Part shown: one piece after another, positions 59,901-64,000 of the stretch
How positions within the stretch are numbered: the first letter of the stretch is position 1
Layout of the letters: every line of letters starts with the position of its first letter
Assembly: GCF_036884655.1 (NCBI RefSeq)
Contig: NC_088340.1
Location: forward strand, 7,853,501 to 7,917,500
DNA length: 64,000 nucleotides
Source: Musa acuminata AAA Group
Lineage: Eukaryota > Streptophyta > Magnoliopsida > Zingiberales > Musaceae
Direction of reading: 5' to 3'
Made by a program: the position numbers and the translations under genes
The notes under the pieces: generated by a model
The model's input: only the letters and a program-made list of their open reading frames with translations
What the model was told of the DNA's origin: nothing
The model's database searches: none

Positions 59901-62900
59901 TTTTACTTGAGAGTTCTTAAGTGATTTTGAATGAAAATTGAGACAAATTTAAGATGACCTAAATTTAGGCCTATAATATTTATTTTATTTCTTAAAATAA
60001 TGATTATAAAAGAACATTCTCAATTAGAAAGTTTTTAATGGACTTACAAATAAAAATTATTGTAACTCAAATTTTTAACTAATTAAAATTTTCACTAACA
60101 ATAAATATCAACTTTACTTTAGGTTTGGAGGTGTATTAGAATTTGAATGATTTCGGATGAAAATTATAAAGGCCTTGATATATTTCAAAATAAATCATGA
60201 TAAAATTTTATTTTTCCCACTTTGTGTTAAATTTAGGTCTAAATATTTTATAAAAATCTTATAACATTTATAATTATTTATTATGAAAATTGATATAAAA
60301 AATTATAAGATATTATCCAGTTATAGTATTTTTTTTATGGAGTTAACTTTTATTCAGTAATTAAACACATTATAGCCTTATTCACATTTTAACTTTTATT
60401 CAGTAATTAAACACATTATAACCTTATTCACATTAAAAGTAAAAATAATGTAACTCTATACAAAAATGCTTTAATGGACTGATTTGTGATTTTTGATGGA
60501 AAATACATTTTCAAAGGTATTTTAATCTTTTTATAAGGGGACTGAGTTTCCTTTGAGAAATATAAAAATGGGGAGTGTGATTCGGGAAAACTCAAAACCT
60601 TGGACTTTATCTGGGAAATCACCACGGTAAAATTGCATTTTCCCCAAAAGAAAAGCATATAATATTTAACATTAAATGCAAAGACATATAGGGTAATTTA
60701 CATACAACAACATGGAACAGTAACTATTCACAAACATCAAGTCAGAAAAAAGATATATAATATTTGTTAGTTGACAAAGATTTCTTGTAATAAAATGAAA
60801 TTGGAATACGTAAGCCAAGGTGCACCAAGATATTTAACTTTCATTGCTTCCCTAAACAAATAACAATCAGATGCGGGAAAATTGTAACAGGAAATTGAAG
60901 GTCTACCATATGCAGATGTAATAAGCTGGAAAAGAAATGTCTACCATATGCAGATGTAATAAGCAATGGATTATGTGTTTTTCTTACAAGTAAATTACAG
61001 GAGAATATGTTTGCATTCTGAAGTTCTGAACAGTCAGACGAACAGAAAAAAAAAGGGAATGGGGTAGGAATTTACAATAATAACAACAACAAGCTATAAA
61101 GTCCCAACTATTTGTGGCTATATGAATCTTTTCAATATCTTAGTTAAATCAATAGTGTTTACATCTCTATTATAGTTTCTTATAAAGTCTTTTTAGTGCT
61201 CTCTCTACCTCTCAAAACCAATAATACTAAGAGTTAAATCAAAAGATTTACTTAGAATATATTCTTGCTTATTTTATTCTTTGTTAGAGTTGCATCTAAT
61301 TGTTCAAAAATATTATAATTTATTTTATATTCTTTCTAGTATCCCCACATATCCATCTCGACATCATCATATAAGAAACACAATTTTTTTATAAATGTTG
61401 CTACTTAACTACCCAAAACACAAATCAATAAAACGATTGATCTAATAACTATCTTGTAAAATTTTCCTTTAATGTAAAAGATACCAAGAGTATAAATGAT
61501 TAACTTTTTATTTTCATCCTTCGTAATCTAACATTACCTAAATTATTGATCTTTTTCTAACTTTAGCAATTTGAAAAATACCATTTTCCTCATTCTTAGT
61601 ATCAAGGATTGAAATTTCGTACCGTACCAGAATTTCGAGATTTGCTCAATACGATACGATATTGTATACCGAGCAGAATATTTTGGTATATCGCTCGGTA
61701 TATATATATACATATATATAAGGGTGGTAAACCGCTCGGTATACCTCTCTTCTCCCCATGCGGGGCAACATCACCGAGGCAACGCCGCCTCTCTTCTCAG
61801 GCGACGTCGCAGAAAAAAAAAAAGAAAAATTTGCGATGTCGCCCAAGGCGAAGTCGCAGGAAAAAAAAATTGTGACATCGTCAAGAAAAAAAAAATTCGC
61901 TAAGGCGTTGCCTCTCTTCGCCCTGCGACGCCGATACTCTTCTCCCAGCGCGCAAATGAGAAGTTGCCGCAGACGAGGAGAGCGACGCCGATCTCATGTT
62001 GTTTTCTTTTTCCCCTATTTCTTTCTTTCCCTTCTATCTCTTCTTTCACCTTCTCACTCTTTCTTCTCCCTTAGTCACCATCGACTCCCTCTTTCTTCTC
62101 CATCGGTCACCGACGATGATAACGATCTCAATCAATGATACCGCTCGGTAGCAGACGATCCGTGTACTGGTCTGCTGACGGACCAATACATACTACCCGG
62201 TACGGACGATATCATTCGGTATTGTAAACCTTGCTTAGTACCTAGATTATTATAAAATATTATCGTAGCCTTTATATCTTGTCATCCTTATAACTCTTTT
62301 AGCATCTTTTCCGGTTGCAATATATCGTTATTATTCTCCTCACTTTTACAAGTTAGTCATTAAGTAAGATCTTTCAGTAGTAATTGCTTTTTGAACTTCT
62401 TGGTGTCATCACCAACTCTCTCTTAGCCTCGACCTTTACATTCTCCAAGAATCTCTTTCATAGCAATTGCTTTATAAACAGCCAGTATAAAATTGTATCA
62501 GATCTTGTCAACAGAGGAAAAGCCTAGAAGCTAATAAATTAGTCTGATGCTATGTTATAACTAATAGGAGACATAGAGCACATATACACAAATAAAGATA
62601 CAGATACGTAAAAGAAATTTGTGCAGCAGCCTAAATTGTTAGTTTAGAAGTTCTTTAGAAAAAGAAAGCTTGTAAAAAGTAATAAGTAATAACCATTTAA
62701 TTTTAAAAAATAAGACAGTTGATTGACTCGATAAGTGTGCTGTTAAACTTATCAGATACAGCAACATGAACTTTGACTGAACTCATGCTCACAAGATTGA
62801 ACTAAGGCTTGTAAAAGTAAAAAAAATGATGCGATAAAATGCATCGAAGAACATACTCTGAAGTTGGGGGAAAACGTGAGGAGAGTTTCAGAAGAGCAAT

Positions 62901-63711
62901 CAAGGACATTGATCTAGTTGTAATATCTGCTGAATGACCTGTTAAACATGCCTCCAAAACATCCACGGTATCAGATTCTGTTACCTGCAACAATGTATCA
63001 AGCAGGGAGTGCCTACAAAAGGATTAGAAAGAAGACAATGTAGAGCATCCTTACAGAAAGGTACAAGGAATGGCTCATTAATTCTAAACATCAAATATTA
63101 ATGAGAAAATCTGATAAAAGCAGCATATAGAGCATACTTAAATAACTAATAGTTAAATGAAAACCAAACTACACATAAGAGCGAGAAGAAAATGTGAAGT
63201 TCAGAAAACCCAACTTTGTATGTTCATGTGTTTGTAAAGTTTGCTTGGCTGAAATAGGAGTGTCAATCGCACCAAACATGTTTGAGGATTTTGGAAGATA
63301 ACAAAGCAACAACTTGATAAATTGCAAGTCAACAACTTGGTCAATTTCAGGCTAAGTAACAGGAGAGATGCTACAGCTGTTAGTAAACAAAGAAATGAAA
63401 ATCGTGCACTTACGGTCAACGGTTCCTCAACTTCCAACACCCCAACATTACCAACCAGCATCTCGCCATATTCTCCAATGCACCATACCGCTACTCGAAC
63501 TAAACTTACCTAGAAAATATATCCAAGGCTACTATAAATAATAATAAAATCTAAATATTATAAATCTTCAATATCAACAGATTAGTCTTTACCTGTTCAA
63601 ATGATGTTTGGAATGCCTTGTACAGTGACCTTACAGAGTATCCTTGAAGATCAGGTGCATTACTTATTGCAACTATAAGAGCATGCCACACATCATCTTT
63701 CACATAGCTCC
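54331..63711 (-). CDS. AP1G: AP-1 complex subunit gamma (gamma-adaptin), C-terminal part, partial
   Basis: Ten exons on the minus strand: 63711-63593, 63509-63414, 62984-62857, 58596-58492, 58367-58090, 56323-56222, 56129-56043, 55967-55792, 55117-55013 and 54426-54331 (TGA). All junctions are GT-AG and the phases fit. The first exon (SYVKDDVWHALIVAISNAPD) continues from exons beyond the right edge. The window encodes the end of the trunk solenoid (RVAVWCIGEYGEMLVGNVGV, LIALLKLSSRFPP, IEFNSIIQRHDNIK). It then encodes the flexible hinge with clathrin-box-like acidic DLL motifs (PLVDLLDLSSDD, FLHDLLGIEL, VQVLDLLDVL) and the gamma-ear domain (about exons 8-10, ending NNFPPGL). AP-1 sorts clathrin cargo at the trans-Golgi network/early endosome; the ear recruits accessory proteins. 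The 4.26-kb intron 62856-58597 is full of transposon debris, yet both flanking splice sites are intact. Confidence 0.94.
56902..56940. repeat. (AT)n microsatellite in an AP-1 gamma intron
   Basis: A pure TA run within the intron between the exons ending at 58090 and starting at 56323. Confidence 0.95.
59470..60660. mobile_element. Nonautonomous Mutator-like element with ~80-bp degenerate TIRs
   Basis: The left end (about 59474-59580) reads ..GGTGATTTTCTGGAAAGCCC then TAAATTTTGGGTTTTTCTCG. The reverse complement of the right end (about 60655-60540) reads ..GGTGATTTCCCAGATAAAGT then CCAAGGTTTTGAGTTTTCCC. These are long inverted repeats of modest identity, and the style (GGGGAAAATGCAATTTTACC at the outer right edge) is that of plant MULEs. 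The 1.2-kb body is AT-rich without a transposase frame. I could not see a 9-bp target duplication. It is inside an AP-1 gamma intron. Confidence 0.55.
60343..60434 (+). repeat. 46-bp tandem duplication inside the MULE-like element
   Basis: 60343-60388 and 60389-60434 differ at a single position (TATAGCC versus TATAACC). Confidence 0.85.
61075..61600 (-). mobile_element. Decayed RTE-type LINE, 3' end
   Basis: Read on the minus strand, the block ends with ATAGTTGGGACTTTATAGC and a (TTG)n-like tail, the usual 3' end of plant RTE LINEs. Upstream, decayed frames still show LKENFTR..LLDQS and FVFWVVK.QHL, then MMSRWICGDTRKN. These line up with the LKGKFYRT.IRPAMLYG, ECWAVK.QHV and MLRWMCG.TRKD segments near the end of RTE reverse-transcriptase proteins. 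Many stops show it is dead. It is inside an AP-1 gamma intron, in the same orientation as the host gene. Confidence 0.65.
61601..62245. mobile_element. MITE-like nonautonomous element
   Basis: The edges carry CAAGGATTGAAATTTCGTACC (left) and GGTATTGTAAACCTTG (right), which are partly inverted copies of each other. ACCGCTCGGTA recurs internally at about 61731 and 62141, and a related CGCTCGGTAT at 61691. The centre is GC-rich with GGCGACGTCGC-type repeats and A-runs. The right edge resembles the block at 6466-6665. Exact ends and target duplication were not found. Confidence 0.4.
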
Positions 63712-64000
63712 CTGCCTAAACATTATAGGTCATTTAGAAAGACAAAGGTTATAAAGACATTCTTAAGTAGTAGCTAAAGAAATTTAATGTAAATTTCAGA
63801 ATAGGATCTTTAAAGAAAAACATATAGCAACAGTTGTCATATAACTTCAACCATCCAAGATATCCAGTAAAAAGCAAGGACATTCATCAGATATATTCAG
63901 GCATTTGTCAAGTTTTGCATTATCAAAGAAATAAAAAATTAAAATAGTTATGGTTCTATTTTGATGTATTAACATACTACTTATCTTCAAAAATAACAAA
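63712..64000 (-). other. Intron of the AP-1 gamma gene, cut by the window edge
   Basis: AT-rich with no further gamma-adaptin segment recognisable. The next upstream exon must lie beyond 64000. Confidence 0.6.

Noticed and set aside
61758..62138. 126-codon plus frame in the AP-1 gamma intron
   Set aside because: Falls inside the MITE-like block, with lysine runs from A-tracts and Ser/Leu runs from CT-rich DNA.
1..64000. tRNA, rRNA and known microRNA precursor genes
   Set aside because: No B-box-like GGTTCGAATCC motif, rRNA block or mature microRNA sequence I know was spotted by eye; tRNAscan-SE and an Rfam search would be needed to exclude them.

Overview
The window reads as plant nuclear DNA. 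It has split genes with GT-AG introns of 78 bp to over 4 kb, AT-rich spacers full of (AT)n and (CT)n tracts, and decayed LTR, LINE and DNA-transposon remnants. The proteins are land-plant families, several of them plant-specific. GC-rich first exons and general protein style suggest a monocot, possibly Zingiberales/Musa-like. That placement is an inference from recall and was not tested. No bacterial, viral or organellar block was seen.

Layout, left to right. (1) 385-945 minus: a two-exon DUF4228/PADRE protein whose ATG sits 3 nt from a (TC)19 tract, with a complementary (AG) tract 150 bp away. (2) 1.2-7.3 kb: spacer with a decayed RNase H fragment of a LINE, carrying a perfect 67-bp tandem duplication. 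(3) 7327-11671 minus: a complete 14-exon nucleobase-ascorbate transporter (531 aa). (4) 11.7-17.6 kb: spacer with a Ty1-copia RNase H remnant next to a frameshifted N-terminal fragment of a CSLC glycan synthase. (5) 18130-25091 plus: a three-exon, 1673-aa BAH + TFIIS-N protein of the SUO type, with five DLN motifs and two GW motifs. (6) 25-32.6 kb: AT-rich accessory DNA with a degenerate tandem repeat interrupted by a miniature LTR element. (7) 32691-34135 plus: a TBL/DUF231 polysaccharide O-acetyltransferase. (8) 36329-36859 plus: a Bet v 1/MLP-type ligand-binding protein. (9) 43330-44853 plus: a small conserved plant protein of unknown function, followed within 140 bp by a six-unit ~155-bp tandem array. 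(10) 48335-49504 plus: an ATL-type RING-H2 E3 ligase. (11) 54331-63711 minus, running off the right edge: the C-terminal part of AP-1 gamma-adaptin (10 exons), with a 4.26-kb intron that hosts a Mutator-like element, an RTE LINE relic and a MITE-like repeat.

The genes do not form one pathway; this is ordinary gene-rich plant euchromatin. Two genes touch the cell-wall/Golgi system (TBL, and AP-1 gamma in TGN sorting), and the CSLC relic belongs to the same theme, but nothing shows co-regulation. I found no clearly new molecular system. The most unusual features are the dimeric-looking tandem array at 44.99-45.92 kb, the miniature LTR element, the broken CSLC copy beside a copia relic, and the opposed TC/AG tracts in the PADRE leader.
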